Shown here: positions 43,189-53,423 of the stretch, one piece after another
How the letters are laid out: the number at the start of each line of letters is the position of its first letter
Numbering within the stretch: the stretch's first letter is position 1
Assembly (NCBI GenBank): GCA_030345135.1
Contig: CP128386.1
Location: 4,534,363 to 4,598,362, forward strand
Origin: Chitinophagaceae bacterium DXS
GTDB taxonomy: Bacteria; Bacteroidota; Bacteroidia; Chitinophagales; Chitinophagaceae
Direction of reading: 5' to 3'
Length of the DNA stretch: 64,000 nucleotides
Program-made: the position numbers and the translations under genes
The notes under the pieces: model-generated
Told to the model about the DNA's origin: nothing
Databases searched by the model: none
The model's input: only the letters and a program-made list of their open reading frames with translations

Positions 43189-43810
43189 TGTTTCACCTAA
43201 CATACTTCGTACCTCGTACTTCGTACTTTTTTGCATTCTTTGATGAGTACACTCTGCATCGTACACCATAAATCTAACTTCACCTTGCATACCCGCCGCC
43301 TGTTTCACCTAACGTACTTCGTACCCGTCCGAACGCACATTCGGCGCGGGCGGGCTTCGTAATTCGTACTTCATTACATTCCTTGATGAGTACATTCTAC
43401 CTCGTACACCGTACCCGCCCGAACGTGCCGTCGGTACGGGCTGGCATCTGACATCGTACATCTAACATCTGACATCTGACATCGTACCTCGCATACCATC
43501 AGCCTGTTTCACCTAACGTACTTCGTACCCGTCCGAACGCACATTCGGCGCGGGCGGGCTTCGTAATTCGTACTTCATTACATTCCTTGATGAGTACACT
43601 CTACATCGTACACCGTACCCGCCCGAACGTGTCGTCGGTACGGGCTGGCATCTAACATCGTACATCGTATACCATCAGCCTGTTTCACCTAACGTACTTC
43701 GTACTTCGTAATTCGTACTTGCTGTGCCTTCCAACATCCATCCACCTACATTCACCAAACACGCTACATCGTACCCGCCCGAACGTGCCGTCGGTACGGG
43801 CAGGCATCTA
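43189..43810. repeat. Direct-repeat block with GC-rich hairpins before the third susC
   Basis: The word TGTTTCACCTAAC(G/A)TACTTCGTAC begins units at 43189, 43301, 43505 and 43681. Units 2 and 3 are nearly identical over about 170 bp. Each contains two GC-rich stem-loops built from CCCG(T/C)CCGAACG and CG(C/T)(G/A)CGGGCGGG/TACGGGC words; unit 4 has one. Between them are runs of GTACTTCGTAATTCGTACTT. The rest of the window has lower GC, so these hairpins stand out. It is noncoding in all frames. Confidence 0.8.
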
Positions 43811-43958
43811 ACATCTTCCTCCGCCTATCGGTATCGTTTGCGAAATCGTTCCCGGTAGATTTCGTTATCAGTGTATAGCTTTCGTTTTTTAAACTTCTCT
43901 ATCATTGCAATCAGTTTTACGATCATGCTTTCTGAAACTAACTAAAGATAACTTGCAT

Positions 43959-46900
43959 ATGAAGAAATTGTCTCTCACACTCAAAACCGTTTATGGTTTT
44001 GCCGCAACATTCCTTCTGATGTTGCTACTGGTTTCAACAGTCATTCATGCACAAAACCTTCCGGCGGTAACGGGCAAGGTTCTGGATGAAAACAATAAGC
44101 CCCTTGCAGGAGCGTCGGTTACCATAAAAGGATCATCCAAAAGCACAGTAACAAATAACGCTGGTGAATTTACGTTGAAAGATGTTAAACCCGGCACAAC
44201 TGTCAGTATTTCCTTCCAGGGATATGAAAATGCAGACCTTGCGATTAGAGATCAAACCAACTACACCATAGCGTTGAAGCTGGATGTAAAACAGCTAAGT
44301 GATGTTGTTGTGGTTGGTTATGGAACCCAACGTAAAGCTGCATCAACAGGTTCTATTGCTTCTGTAAAAGCAGCAGATATAACGCAAACGCCTGTGATAA
44401 ATGTGGCGCAGGGCCTTGCGGCAAGAGTTGCGGGTGTGCAGATAACACAGAATAATGCTGCTCCCGGCGGCAACATCAGCGTGCGTATCCGCGGTACAAA
44501 CTCAATCAATGGTTCTTCCGAGCCGTTATATATTGTTGACGGAATTCAGATCTCCAACGGAGGAAGCGTCACAGATGTAAGTCCGTTATCTACTATCAAT
44601 CCAAACGATATTGAATCAGTTGAAGTGTTGAAAGATGCCTCTGCTACGGCCATCTACGGTGCAAGAGGCGCAAACGGCGTGGTGCTTATCAGTACGAAAA
44701 GAGGTAAGAACGGAGCCACCAGGGTTCAGCTTGAGACATATCAGGGTGTCCAGAATATTACAAAAAAACTGGACATGATGAATGCTTCGCAGTTCGCTCA
44801 ATTGGAGAATGACGTATATAATACCGCAGTTTACGATAATCCTTCATCACTGGGTGCAGGAACCGACTGGCAGGACTATACTTACCGTAAAGCAAACATG
44901 CAAAATTACCAGGCAGCAGTAAGCGGCGGTTCTGATAAAACAGTGTTTTCATTATCCGGCAACTATTTCAACCAGGATGGGATCATCATTAAATCAAATT
45001 TTAACCGCTACTCATTAAGAGCTACACTCGACCATACCATCAGTAAACATTTCAAAGTAGGAACAAGTATTCTTACAAGCTATACAACCAACAATAACAT
45101 CCCAACCGGCATTAACTCAATTGACGGTCCGGTGGTTACACAAGGCATAGTGGGTGCTACGTTAGGTGCTCCCCCAACTTTAGTACCTTATAAAGAGGAT
45201 GGCAGTATTTATCCTTTTGCAGATCAGTTCAACGGTCGTTACCGAGAGGTTGCCAATCCGATTGGTCTGGCAGAAATATTAAATCGAAACACCATAAAGC
45301 GCACACTTGCGAACGTGTACGTTGAAGCAAAAATAATTGACGGTTTGAGCTATCGCGGATCTTTCAATGCGGATATTTCCGGTACATTAAACGATTATTA
45401 TTCTCCTTTGTATATACTGGGTAAGGCAGAAGTAAGCGTTAACTCAGGTTCAGCTCAAAAAGGAAATGTGAACACAACTGCATGGCTGCATGAAAGTGTT
45501 CTTACTTACAACCGCAATTTTGGCGATCATTCTTTAAAGTTTACGGGTGTGTATGCTACACAGGCAAATATGTACAACGCCAATAGCATAAGCGCAGGCG
45601 GCTTTCCGAATGATGCAACGCTGAATGAGGCTGTACAACTTGCGATAAACCGCACGGTAAGCAGCAATCGTAGTAAAGATGTGTTAAACTCTTACATGGG
45701 ACGTATTAACTACGGCTACGCAAACAAATATTTTGTAGATATTACTGCGCGTTATGATGGTGCATCTAAATTTGGAGAGAATCATAAATGGGGTTTCTTT
45801 CCTGCAGTAGCAGCTGCATGGAGAATTATTGAAGAGCCATTCATGAAGAACAACAGGATCTTCAGCGATCTTAAACTTCGCGGAAGCTACGGATCGACAG
45901 GTAACGCAGGCGCTATCGCTCCATACCAATCACTCGCGCTTGAAGGTTCAGGAAGCAATTACCAGTTTAACCATATTTATACAGTTGGTATCAGTCCAAC
46001 AGGCATTCCCAATAAAGATCTCCGTTGGGAAAGATCATTGCAGGCAAATGTTGGTTTAGATATCGGGTTCTTTAATAACAGATTGAACCTGGTTGTAGAT
46101 TATTACAATAAAGAAACTAAAGATCTGCTCTTCGTCAAGAACCTGCCGTTATCCTCAGGGTATTCTTCTGTGACGGGTAACTTTGCAAGCATCCGGAACA
46201 AAGGTTTCGAAGTAGCTGCTGATGCAAGAATACTTACCGGCAAGTTTAAGTGGAACGTTAATGCAAATCTTTCCTTTAACAGAAACGAGTTATTGGGGCT
46301 TGAAGGCGGCGTGAATGAATTTGTATTGAATCCCTACAGTGTGTTAAGAGTGGGCCAGCCGCTGGGTGTCTTTAAGACGTATGTGTTTAATGGAATTTAC
46401 CAGGCCGGTGAAGCAGTATTGCCTGGAAGTGGTAGCAGAACCGGTGGTGTTAAAGTTGCAGATCTGAACAATGATAAACAGATCACCAGCGATGACCAAC
46501 GAATTACAGGTAATGCTAATCCTTCTTATATTTTTGGATTCTCATCCAATTTCAGTTACAAGAATTTTGATTTAAGCTTTTTCTTCTCAGGCGTCCAGGG
46601 CAACAATATCTTTAACCTGAGCCGTTACACTTTCGAGAATGCGCTTGGTGGAAGGAACGTTGTTGAAGGTATGGTAAACAGATGGTCGCCAACCAATCCA
46701 AGCGACGAATATGCATCCGGGTTCCAGGGCGGAAGAATTCCTGTATCAGACCGCTTTGTTGAAGATGGATCATACATACGTATGAAGAATATTACGCTCG
46801 GTTATAAATTTCCAGCCATTAAAGGTATTTCAAGTGCAAGGATCTATGTGAGCGGTAATAACCTGTTTACGATTACAAAGTATTCGGGCTACGATCCTGA

Positions 46901-47000
46901 AGTAAACTCCTTCGGCGGATCAAATACATTAATCGGCATTGATAACCTGGTATACCCAATGGCAAGATCATTCCTTGTTGGCGTCCAGGTTGGATTTTAA
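43959..47000 (+). CDS. SusC/RagA-family TonB-dependent transporter (third locus)
   Basis: A 1,013-residue outer-membrane transporter starting MKKLSLTLKTVYGF at 43959; an upstream in-frame TTG at 43905 is less likely because the signal peptide (ending HAQ near residue 32) begins here. The CarboxypepD_reg-like domain (VTGKVLDENNKPLAGASVTIKG) is followed by the plug (VVVGYGTQRKAASTGSIASV, VRIRGTNSINGSSEPLYIVDGI, VEVLKDASATAIYGARGANG) and the barrel ending in FLVGVQVGF. It pairs with the SusD 50 bp downstream. The ligand is unknown; downstream esterases and a GH2 enzyme suggest an acetylated glycan. Confidence 0.93.
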   Translation: MKKLSLTLKTVYGFAATFLLMLLLVSTVIHAQNLPAVTGKVLDENNKPLAGASVTIKGSSKSTVTNNAGEFTLKDVKPGTTVSISFQGYENADLAIRDQTNYTIALKLDVKQLSDVVVVGYGTQRKAASTGSIASVKAADITQTPVINVAQGLAARVAGVQITQNNAAPGGNISVRIRGTNSINGSSEPLYIVDGIQISNGGSVTDVSPLSTINPNDIESVEVLKDASATAIYGARGANGVVLISTKRGKNGATRVQLETYQGVQNITKKLDMMNASQFAQLENDVYNTAVYDNPSSLGAGTDWQDYTYRKANMQNYQAAVSGGSDKTVFSLSGNYFNQDGIIIKSNFNRYSLRATLDHTISKHFKVGTSILTSYTTNNNIPTGINSIDGPVVTQGIVGATLGAPPTLVPYKEDGSIYPFADQFNGRYREVANPIGLAEILNRNTIKRTLANVYVEAKIIDGLSYRGSFNADISGTLNDYYSPLYILGKAEVSVNSGSAQKGNVNTTAWLHESVLTYNRNFGDHSLKFTGVYATQANMYNANSISAGGFPNDATLNEAVQLAINRTVSSNRSKDVLNSYMGRINYGYANKYFVDITARYDGASKFGENHKWGFFPAVAAAWRIIEEPFMKNNRIFSDLKLRGSYGSTGNAGAIAPYQSLALEGSGSNYQFNHIYTVGISPTGIPNKDLRWERSLQANVGLDIGFFNNRLNLVVDYYNKETKDLLFVKNLPLSSGYSSVTGNFASIRNKGFEVAADARILTGKFKWNVNANLSFNRNELLGLEGGVNEFVLNPYSVLRVGQPLGVFKTYVFNGIYQAGEAVLPGSGSRTGGVKVADLNNDKQITSDDQRITGNANPSYIFGFSSNFSYKNFDLSFFFSGVQGNNIFNLSRYTFENALGGRNVVEGMVNRWSPTNPSDEYASGFQGGRIPVSDRFVEDGSYIRMKNITLGYKFPAIKGISSARIYVSGNNLFTITKYSGYDPEVNSFGGSNTLIGIDNLVYPMARSFLVGVQVGF

Positions 47001-47050
47001 GTACTCAGGAAAAAAGAAAAAGTATTAAGCGGTTCTTTAAATGAAGTAAT

Positions 47051-48541
47051 ATGAAAGCAATAAAAAACTTACAATATATTTTAGGCGGCGTTTGGGCCCT
47101 GGTGATAACAGCATCTTGCAACAAGCTGGATGAAAAGCCTTACTCATCTATTTTTACGGAGAGCTTTTACAAAACAGCCTCTGATGCGGAAGCTGCGCTA
47201 ACGGCCGCGTACGGTCCGTTAACGGGTTTGTATTTTACCGCTGCTACCTGTGTGCCTGATTTTAGTGCTGATCAGATCTATCCAAGACCCGTGGTTGGAA
47301 GAGATACTTACACGTTATTTAGCTATGACCAGAACTATACCACGCAAAAAAGCTTTAGCAGGCAGAATGAATCTGCTCAGCAAATCTGGGAATCTTGTTA
47401 CTCAGGTATAGAGAAAGCCAATTGGGTGTTATATAAAGTGCCTTCAACAAATATGGATGAAGCGAGGCGCGACGTTATTTTGGGAGAAGCTTTTTACCTG
47501 CGCGCATTTTACATGTGGATGCTCACAAAGAATTTTCGTGATATAGTAATTAAAACTTCACCAAGCATCAGTATTGATTCAGCCATTATTGGTAAAAGTC
47601 CGCAGGCAGATGTTTTCAAGCAGATCTTTGCAGACCTGGATCAGGCTGTAAATAAATTGCCCGACTATGCACCAGGCATTCAAAAAGGACGTCCGTCGAA
47701 ACAGGTGGCCCAGGCATTGTATGCAAAGGCGGCGTTGTATGCAGAGAACTGGACCCTGGCGCTTGAAAAAGCAAAAGATGTTTTAAATGCCAATAAATAT
47801 GCTTTGATGCAGAATGTGAAAGATGTTTTTGACGTTTCAAAAGAAGATGTGGCAAGATTAGAAAATATGTGGGCGTTTGAATGTGAAAGTACTTCTCCGG
47901 GTTTTGGAACACAGATTATCAGTCTGTACGGACCGCGTAATAGTGATGGACCGCAATTCTCAGCTACTTCTTTTGGTTCTGCGTTTGTATACCAGTCATT
48001 CTTCAATTCATTTGATCCTTCGGATAAAAGAAGACAGTTGCTTGATACCAACTATATCAATAAACAGGGGCAGACAGTCGCACAAAAAGACATTACACCA
48101 ATTACAACGCAGGGCGTACTGTTGAAGAAATACATGGATCCTGTGGCACCGAGCAATGCAGTTAATATTCCGATCCTGCGCCTGGCGGATGTGTATTTGA
48201 TTGCAGCTGAAGCCGAAGCAAGACAAAATGGTGCTACTACAAATGCTTATGGTTATATAAAAGTTGTACGGGACAGGGCTGGTTTGCCTGACCTTACACC
48301 TGGTCTCAGCAAAGAACAATTTGTTGATGCCGTATTGCAGGAACGGAGCTGGGAATTTTTTGGTGAAGGCGACAGGTGGTATGACCTCACAAGAACAAAC
48401 ACGTTTATTAAAGTAACAACGGCGGCGGTGAACAATGTGTTCCCTGTAAGAAATCCACAGTCACGCAACCGTTATTTCCCAATTCCGTTGGATGAAATAA
48501 ATGCCAATCCAAAACTTGAACAAAATCCTGACTGGAAATAA
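47051..48541 (+). CDS. SusD/RagB-family glycan-binding lipoprotein (third locus)
   Basis: A 496-residue lipoprotein with lipobox ITASC (Cys23), then NKLDEKPYSSIFTESFYKTASDAEAALTAAYGPLTG. Family signatures: GEAFYLRAFYMWMLTKNFRDI, YGYIKVVRDRAGLPDLTPGLSKEQFVDAVLQERSWEFFGEGDRWYDLTRTN and the ending RYFPIPLDEINANPKLEQNPDWK. It follows SusC in the same operon and is 7 bp from the downstream esterase start. Confidence 0.92.
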   Translation: MKAIKNLQYILGGVWALVITASCNKLDEKPYSSIFTESFYKTASDAEAALTAAYGPLTGLYFTAATCVPDFSADQIYPRPVVGRDTYTLFSYDQNYTTQKSFSRQNESAQQIWESCYSGIEKANWVLYKVPSTNMDEARRDVILGEAFYLRAFYMWMLTKNFRDIVIKTSPSISIDSAIIGKSPQADVFKQIFADLDQAVNKLPDYAPGIQKGRPSKQVAQALYAKAALYAENWTLALEKAKDVLNANKYALMQNVKDVFDVSKEDVARLENMWAFECESTSPGFGTQIISLYGPRNSDGPQFSATSFGSAFVYQSFFNSFDPSDKRRQLLDTNYINKQGQTVAQKDITPITTQGVLLKKYMDPVAPSNAVNIPILRLADVYLIAAEAEARQNGATTNAYGYIKVVRDRAGLPDLTPGLSKEQFVDAVLQERSWEFFGEGDRWYDLTRTNTFIKVTTAAVNNVFPVRNPQSRNRYFPIPLDEINANPKLEQNPDWK

Positions 48542-48548
48542 GCGATCG

Positions 48549-49364
48549 ATGAAAGTAGTTGTGTATCTTATCTGTATTGTAATGTGTAATTGCGCAATGG
48601 GACAGGCAGGTGCATTGTTCCTGGTAGCTGGTCAAAGTAATGCGGTAGGGCAGGGCGATAGCCTGCAGTCTGCGCAATGTGATGCCGGAAGCGCTTATGA
48701 ATATAGTTTTATAACGAATGCACTTAGGGAGCTAAAAGATCCGGTAGGTATTGCGGAATTACATTTCGAGAAAGCACATACAGGCAGTGCGTGGCCGGCT
48801 TTTGCAAAGGCATTTCATCAACTGTCAGGAAAAAAAGTAATTATTATTCAGGCAGCACGTGGTGGTAGTTCGTGTCATATTAAAGCCGAAATGAATAACT
48901 ATGGCACCTGGGATACGCAAGGCCATCTTCCGTTGTTTGACAGCGCCATCATAAAAGCAAAGGCTGCTGCACACAATACCAACATGCCTGTTGCCGGCAT
49001 TATCTGGAGCCAGGGTGAAAGAGATGCCAATGCAATTAACGCGGGACAGCTTACAATTACTGAATATAAAAATGCACTTGAAAGTGTGATTAAAAGATTC
49101 AGAAATGAGCTCGGAGAGAAGATTCCATTTTACATTATACAGACTGGCCACTATGTCAATCATCCGGTTAATGGTTTTGATGAGGTTCGTAAAAGCCAGG
49201 AAGAAGTGGCTGGAACTATGAAACATGTTTTTATTGTTTACAGCGATACAAATACGTTCAGGCAGAAGCAGTGGATGAAAGATGAGATACATTATAATCA
49301 AACTGCACTAAACGATATAGGAAAGGAGATTGCTAATAAAGTGTTTTTAACGAACAAGAAGTAA
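48549..49364 (+). CDS. SASA/SGNH-type carbohydrate acetylesterase, exported (small)
   Basis: A 271-residue enzyme starting MKVVVYLICIVMCNCAMGQ, a signal peptide. An in-frame ATG at 48501 lies inside susD and would add 16 residues, so 48549 is chosen. SGNH blocks: FLVAGQSNAVGQGDS (Ser30 nucleophile), IIIQAARGGSSCH (oxyanion Gly), IIWSQGERDA (block with Glu) and DEIHYNQTALNDIG (His248). The family (sialate O-acetylesterase SASA/CE6-like) removes O-acetyl groups from glycans. It overlaps no neighbour but is only 7 bp after susD and 1 bp before GH2, so these are co-transcribed. Confidence 0.85.
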   Translation: MKVVVYLICIVMCNCAMGQAGALFLVAGQSNAVGQGDSLQSAQCDAGSAYEYSFITNALRELKDPVGIAELHFEKAHTGSAWPAFAKAFHQLSGKKVIIIQAARGGSSCHIKAEMNNYGTWDTQGHLPLFDSAIIKAKAAAHNTNMPVAGIIWSQGERDANAINAGQLTITEYKNALESVIKRFRNELGEKIPFYIIQTGHYVNHPVNGFDEVRKSQEEVAGTMKHVFIVYSDTNTFRQKQWMKDEIHYNQTALNDIGKEIANKVFLTNKK

Positions 49365-49365
49365 G

Positions 49366-51351
49366 ATGAAACTAAGATTGATTCTGGTATTATGTTTTTT
49401 GCCTGCGATTGCGTTTACGCAGGGACGGAAAAGTAGTGAACTAAATGGCCAATGGACGTTTGCTATGGATCCCCTGAAAGTAGGTGAACAGCGAAAATGG
49501 TTTGAGAATGTTTTTCCGTCAGATAAATTTGACAAGGTTAAGGTTCCCCACTGTTTTTCTGTTGATCCGCGTTATATGTTCTACACGGGTACTGCCTGGT
49601 ATTTTAAAAGATTTGCCGCTGCACCTGTTGATAACGGCCATGTATTTGTGAAGTTTGATGCCGTGTTTTATAAATCTAAAATATGGTTGAATGGAAACCT
49701 GATTGGCGAGCATGAAGGTGGATATACGCCATTTGAGTTTGATATTACGCAATATTTAAAACCGGAAAATGTATTGTCCGTGCAGGTGAGCAATGCATGG
49801 GATACAACTACGATACCTGGCGCAAAAACTGCTATGAATTATTCGGGCGATAACCAGGCCCAGGTTTTTCCCTGGATTAATTATGGAGGTTTGACGAGAG
49901 CGGTGCATTTGATAACCCGTCCCGACGTGTATGTAAGTAATGCAAAAGTTGTTGCTGAGCCAGATCTGAAAAAAGGAGATGCTTCCGTTCGTATTACAGC
50001 ATTGGTTAAGAATAGTGCTTCTACTGCGCAGAAGGTAACGGTGAATGCCTTTGTGTTTAATAATGGTAAACAGAGCAGTATCAAATTTAAGCCTGCTACA
50101 GTTAGCGTGGAAGCAAGCGGAGCGAATAAGGTAGAAATAATTGCACACATGCCAGCGAATGAGGTAAAACTATGGAACCAGGACGAACCTAATCTATATG
50201 CGGCCCATATTGTAGCCGGTGGCGATACCTTGAATGTGAATTTTGGCATCCGCAAATTTGAAGTGTCTGGCACTAAACTTTTATTAAATGGGGAACCAAT
50301 AAAAATGGGTGGTTGTAACAGGCCTCTCGATTACCCTGGCTATGGTTCAATGGATCCGCAGGAAGTACTTGACAAAGATCTTGCCCTGATAAAAGGCGGC
50401 ACCATGGAGCTTTCCCGTATCAATCATTATCCTGTATCTGAATATTTGTTGGATTGGGCAGATAGAAGTGGCTTGCTGATAATTGAAGAAGCGGGCAACT
50501 GGCAAATGACGCCAAAACAAATGAGTGATACCATGATGCGTCGCAAGTTTCAATCGCAAATGCAGGAAATGGTTGAACGTGACTGGAACCACCCAAGTGT
50601 TGTGGCTTATAGTGTAGGTAATGAATTTCAATCCCAGGCAGAAGAAGGCAAGGCTTGGGTACGCGATATGAGCAGTTTTGTAAAATCACTTGATAATTCG
50701 CGTTTGATCACGTTTGCGAGTATGATTGTATTCCGCGACTGGATTAAGAAGCCTGAAGATGAAGCTTCCCAATATGTAGATTTTGTGAGTGCCAACATAT
50801 ACACTGATCATCTTAAACATGTACAACATATACATGAATTGTACCCAAACAAGCCGGTGTATATAAGTGAGTTTGGCCTTCGGGCAGACGAAGGTAAAAC
50901 CGAGGAAGAGCGCGTGCAACATTTGAAAAAAGCGATGGCAGATTTCAGGCAATGTGATTATGTAGTGGGCGCATCAGTGTGGACTTTCAATGATTATTTC
51001 AGCCGCTTCCCCGGCACAGGTGCCAATGGATACAGGGCATGGGGCCTCGTGTCTCCGGAAAGGGAAAAACGAGGTATGTACATCGCATGGCAGGAAGAGT
51101 TTGCACCCGCTACACTTGAGCTGCTGAATAAGCAAAACGGCAAGGCTGTTATCAATGTAACTGCCAGGAAGGATTTTCCAAGCTATACGATCAAAGGATA
51201 CCGCATCAGGTATAACGACAGGGAAATTGCTTTAAATACGTTGCACCCGGGTGAGAGTCAGCAGATTGATGTCGACTTGCCTGCCGGCGAAGTTGAAGTG
51301 GAACTTGTGAAGCCTGGTGGCTTTGTGATACTTAAAAAACTATTGAAATAA
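49366..51351 (+). CDS. GH2 glycoside hydrolase (beta-glucuronidase/beta-galactosidase type)
   Basis: A 661-residue exported enzyme (signal MKLRLILVLCFLPAIAFTQ). The GH2 sugar-binding domain is at about 25-180 (LNGQWTFAMDP, VKVPHCFSVDPR, VFYKSKIWLNGNLIGEHEGGYTPFEFDIT), the immunoglobulin-like domain at about 180-300, and the TIM barrel at about 300-600 with acid/base Glu420 in SVGNEFQSQ and nucleophile Glu502 in YISEFGLRADEG. The loop reads GGCNRPLDYPG in place of the common GVNRH. The C-terminal ~70 residues form a beta-sandwich. Whether it acts on glucuronides, galactosides or mannosides cannot be decided from motifs alone. Confidence 0.88.
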   Translation: MKLRLILVLCFLPAIAFTQGRKSSELNGQWTFAMDPLKVGEQRKWFENVFPSDKFDKVKVPHCFSVDPRYMFYTGTAWYFKRFAAAPVDNGHVFVKFDAVFYKSKIWLNGNLIGEHEGGYTPFEFDITQYLKPENVLSVQVSNAWDTTTIPGAKTAMNYSGDNQAQVFPWINYGGLTRAVHLITRPDVYVSNAKVVAEPDLKKGDASVRITALVKNSASTAQKVTVNAFVFNNGKQSSIKFKPATVSVEASGANKVEIIAHMPANEVKLWNQDEPNLYAAHIVAGGDTLNVNFGIRKFEVSGTKLLLNGEPIKMGGCNRPLDYPGYGSMDPQEVLDKDLALIKGGTMELSRINHYPVSEYLLDWADRSGLLIIEEAGNWQMTPKQMSDTMMRRKFQSQMQEMVERDWNHPSVVAYSVGNEFQSQAEEGKAWVRDMSSFVKSLDNSRLITFASMIVFRDWIKKPEDEASQYVDFVSANIYTDHLKHVQHIHELYPNKPVYISEFGLRADEGKTEEERVQHLKKAMADFRQCDYVVGASVWTFNDYFSRFPGTGANGYRAWGLVSPEREKRGMYIAWQEEFAPATLELLNKQNGKAVINVTARKDFPSYTIKGYRIRYNDREIALNTLHPGESQQIDVDLPAGEVEVELVKPGGFVILKKLLK

Positions 51352-51366
51352 AGTTCTTATAAAACA

Positions 51367-53379
51367 ATGGTTTCATTCAAAACGATATCTTCCGGTTGTT
51401 GCTTTTTGCTTTGTCTTTTTACATTGACGATTTCTAATAATGTTAATGCACAACCGGTACAATTGCCGCATTTCTTCAGCAGTAATATGGTATTGCAGCG
51501 GCAGAAGCCGATTGTGATCTGGGGCACAGCGCGTGCAAACTATGTGTTTCAAATAGCGTTTGCAGGAAAGAATAGTAAGGTTGTTACAGGTAAAGACGGA
51601 AAATGGCAGGCTGTATTCCCTGCAATGCCAGCCGGTGGTCCTTATGATTTGGTCATTAACGCAGATTCTTCTTATACATTGCGTAACATAATGATCGGAG
51701 ATGTTTGGCTGTGCTCAGGGCAAAGCAATATGGAATGGATCATGCTGAAAACATTCAATGCGCCATACGAATTGCAGCATGCCGGTTATCCTGCAATTCG
51801 CTTCATCACCGTTCCAAAAAATGTGAGCGCTGTTCCAAAAGATGATATTGATAGGGCTGAGTGGAAAATATCAACTCCTGCAACTGCTTACGAGTGCTCG
51901 GCGGTGGCTTTCTTTTTTGCAAAGCGGCTTTATGAGAAGTATAAAGTGCCAATTGGTATTATTCACTCTTCCTGGGGAGGCACACCAATAGAGGCCTGGA
52001 CAGGGTTTGATTCAATTGCCTCACAGCCCGGTTTTAAGGAAAAGGCTGCTGTTGTATCAAAGCAAAATGCTGAAGGTAAAACGGTACAAGCGCTGCAGGC
52101 GTTATACGCTGATAGCTTAAAACAATATCAATCGGCTTTGCAGATGTTGGATAGAGGTTATGTTGAAAAATGGTACGGTGCAGGTTTAAATCCATCAAAC
52201 TGGGGAAAGATCAGTCTGCCTGCTCTTTTTACAGACACACTAACAAGCTATAAAGGGAGCATTTGGTTACGGAGATCCTTTTATGTTCCTCCGATGCTCG
52301 CAGGAAAGGATCTGATACTTAATCTGGAAACATTGAATGAACGGGATATAACATGGTTCAATGGCATTGTTGCCGGCTCAACTTCCTGGGCTCCGGGCAG
52401 AAGGACTTATCGCATACCAAAAGCTTTTGTTCATGAGGGAGAAAACAATATAGCTATCCGTTTAGAGAATTTTGAAAAGATCAGCGGCTTCCAAAGTAAA
52501 AATGCTGCAGATCTCAGAATAGAACCCCTGGTTGCTTCAGATCGATCAATTGTAATTCCGCTTGCCGGCGAGTGGAGGTATGCAACCGGTCTAAGTCTTG
52601 ATAAATATCCACACCAGGTAACGGCCCCGCCTTTGTCTTATCAATTAGCTGCATTGTATAATGCCATGATTGCTCCTTTTAAAGACCTTGGGCTGAAGGG
52701 CTTTACGTGGTACCAGGGAGAAGCGAATGCCGGACGTGCATTTCAATACAGGAAATTATTGCCGTTGATGATCAATAATTGGAGGCAGCAATTCAACCAG
52801 GGAGATCTTCCTTTCCTGTATGTACAGTTGGCTGGCTTTGGAAAACTGACCGGGGATCCTGTTGAAAGTGAATGGGCTGAATTGAGAGAAGCGCAGGAGA
52901 AGACTTTGTCGTTGGCTAATACGGGTATGGCCGTTACTGTGGATGCCGGTAATCCTTACGATGTTCATCCGACAGATAAACAAACTGTAGGCAAGCGCCT
53001 CGCTGCAGCCGCTGAAAAGATGGCATATGGTGACACTGCATTGCAGATCTCGCCGCTATATCAATCTTGCCGGATTCAGAATGATACAATCTACATAAAG
53101 GTGAATAACGTTAGAAATGGGTTGATTGCAAGAGGTGCGATGGCAAAAGGTTTTTCTATTGCTGGGAGTGATCATCGCTTTGTATGGGCTGATGCAGTTA
53201 TTCGCAATAATGAAATAGTTGTGTGGAATAAGTCAGTATCAAATCCATTAGCTGTGCGGTATGCATGGACAGGAAGCCCTGTAGAAAGCAATGGTGCAAA
53301 TATTTACAATAAAGAGGGTTTTCCGCTGTCTCCTTTCAGAACAGATGACTGGAAAGGTATTACGGAAGACAGAAAATAA
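51367..53379 (+). CDS. Large sialate O-acetylesterase-like (SASA) esterase, exported
   Basis: A 670-residue enzyme with a signal peptide ending near NVNAQ. The N-terminal FSSNMVLQRQKPIVIWGTA and GDVWLCSGQSNMEW (Ser120) are the family's opening motifs. Other SGNH elements are PIGIIHSSWGGTPIEAWTG, GFTWYQGEANAGRAFQYR and YDVHPTDKQTVGKRLA (His near 534). A galactose-binding-like beta-sandwich is inserted at about 255-410 (LRRSFYVPPMLAGKDLILNLETLNERDITWFNG). It removes acetyl groups from sialic acid or other sugars; with a GH2 enzyme and a second esterase the target is probably an acetylated plant or microbial glycan, which is inference. It starts 15 bp after GH2. Confidence 0.9.
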   Translation: MVSFKTISSGCCFLLCLFTLTISNNVNAQPVQLPHFFSSNMVLQRQKPIVIWGTARANYVFQIAFAGKNSKVVTGKDGKWQAVFPAMPAGGPYDLVINADSSYTLRNIMIGDVWLCSGQSNMEWIMLKTFNAPYELQHAGYPAIRFITVPKNVSAVPKDDIDRAEWKISTPATAYECSAVAFFFAKRLYEKYKVPIGIIHSSWGGTPIEAWTGFDSIASQPGFKEKAAVVSKQNAEGKTVQALQALYADSLKQYQSALQMLDRGYVEKWYGAGLNPSNWGKISLPALFTDTLTSYKGSIWLRRSFYVPPMLAGKDLILNLETLNERDITWFNGIVAGSTSWAPGRRTYRIPKAFVHEGENNIAIRLENFEKISGFQSKNAADLRIEPLVASDRSIVIPLAGEWRYATGLSLDKYPHQVTAPPLSYQLAALYNAMIAPFKDLGLKGFTWYQGEANAGRAFQYRKLLPLMINNWRQQFNQGDLPFLYVQLAGFGKLTGDPVESEWAELREAQEKTLSLANTGMAVTVDAGNPYDVHPTDKQTVGKRLAAAAEKMAYGDTALQISPLYQSCRIQNDTIYIKVNNVRNGLIARGAMAKGFSIAGSDHRFVWADAVIRNNEIVVWNKSVSNPLAVRYAWTGSPVESNGANIYNKEGFPLSPFRTDDWKGITEDRK

Positions 53380-53423
53380 GATCTGTAAACGAATCGGTTT
53401 TATAATACGTCAAAACATCAAGA

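Noticed and set aside
43189-43810. CRISPR array
   Set aside because: Unit spacing is irregular (112, 204 and 176 bp), the spacers are themselves repeated and no cas gene is present.
43829-43855. Possible operator ATCGTTTGCGAAATCGTT before the third susC
   Set aside because: It is a direct repeat of ATCGTT more than a palindrome and does not match the other sites.
53388-53403. Possible sixth LacI operator (core AATCGGTT) before the FAD oxidoreductase
   Set aside because: Only the core matches; outer arms AACG and TTAT are not symmetric, and the gene belongs to another locus.
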